Source of the DNA: Desulfatitalea sp. BRH_c12
GTDB lineage: Bacteria; Desulfobacterota; Desulfobacteria; Desulfobacterales; Desulfosarcinaceae
Assembly: GCA_000961655.1 (NCBI GenBank)
Contig: LADR01000045.1
Coordinates: 186,001-250,000, forward strand
Length of the DNA: 64,000 nucleotides
Direction of reading: 5' to 3'
Below are positions 63,962 through 64,000 of this stretch, one piece after another. Every line of letters starts with the position of its first letter. Positions within the stretch are counted from its first letter, which is position 1. A program made the position numbers and the translations under genes. The notes under the pieces are model-generated. The model saw only the letters and a program-made list of their open reading frames with translations, searched no databases and was not told the origin of the DNA.

Positions 63962-64000
63962 AAATAACAACGGCTAGGACACTGCATCGGGTCGGACATC

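Overview
The window suggests a Gram-negative, probably anaerobic bacterium of moderately high GC, most like a marine or sediment Desulfobacterota (Desulfosarcina/Desulfatitalea-like). This is inferred from gene content: outer-membrane and type IV pilus proteins, an NtrC-type sigma-54 regulator, hydrogenase maturation genes, radical SAM enzymes and an ADP-forming acyl-CoA synthetase. No rRNA, tRNA, CRISPR array or complete insertion sequence was found.

Layout. 1-870: 5' part of an MgtE magnesium transporter. 1418-1825: small secreted protein. 2072-5722: minus-strand operon of a quinone oxidoreductase, a two-domain nucleotidyl/glycosyltransferase fusion of the type often found with arsenosugar genes, and a radical SAM protein. 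5905-7776: LtaS-like phosphoglycerol transferase. 8032-10960: arsR, arsM, a metallo-beta-lactamase-fold hydrolase and an SMP-30-like protein. 11031-18187: Nudix hydrolase, STN/aspartic-protease fusion, RlmK-like rRNA methyltransferase, SPOR protein, outer-membrane protein, AtoE transporter and a small membrane protein. 18374-27299: ADP-forming acyl-CoA synthetase, CbiA-family amidase, hypF-hypD and ilvE.

27517-39577 is a glycogen/maltodextrin block: galU, debranching enzyme, glycogen phosphorylase, glycogen synthase and branching enzyme, with no glgC in the window. 39787-41020: lytic transglycosylase and OsmC protein. 41571-47475 is the most unusual region: a lysine 2,3-aminomutase-like enzyme, a YkgJ cysteine-cluster protein, an ATP-grasp ligase and, past a mobile element, a GNAT-HDAC-GNAT triple-domain fusion. 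47712-55075 is a type IV pilus minor pilin/PilY1 operon read leftward from a good sigma-54 promoter. 55401-63961: a second HDAC-family hydrolase, TolC-like protein, ABM-domain protein, FAD-dependent oxidoreductase and a ZraSR/PilSR-like two-component system.

Intergenic DNA is rich in repeats. There are two copies of a MITE-like element with CAGGGC-starting inverted repeats and clear 8 and 10 bp target duplications, two copies of a 90 bp repeat, and several short palindromic modules.

Functional reading: the arsenic genes probably sense and methylate arsenite and may build an arsenic-containing sugar or lipid. The glycogen block makes and recycles storage glucan, perhaps from UDP-glucose. The aminomutase block could make and modify a beta-lysine-type compound. 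These pathway assignments are inferences from domains and context.
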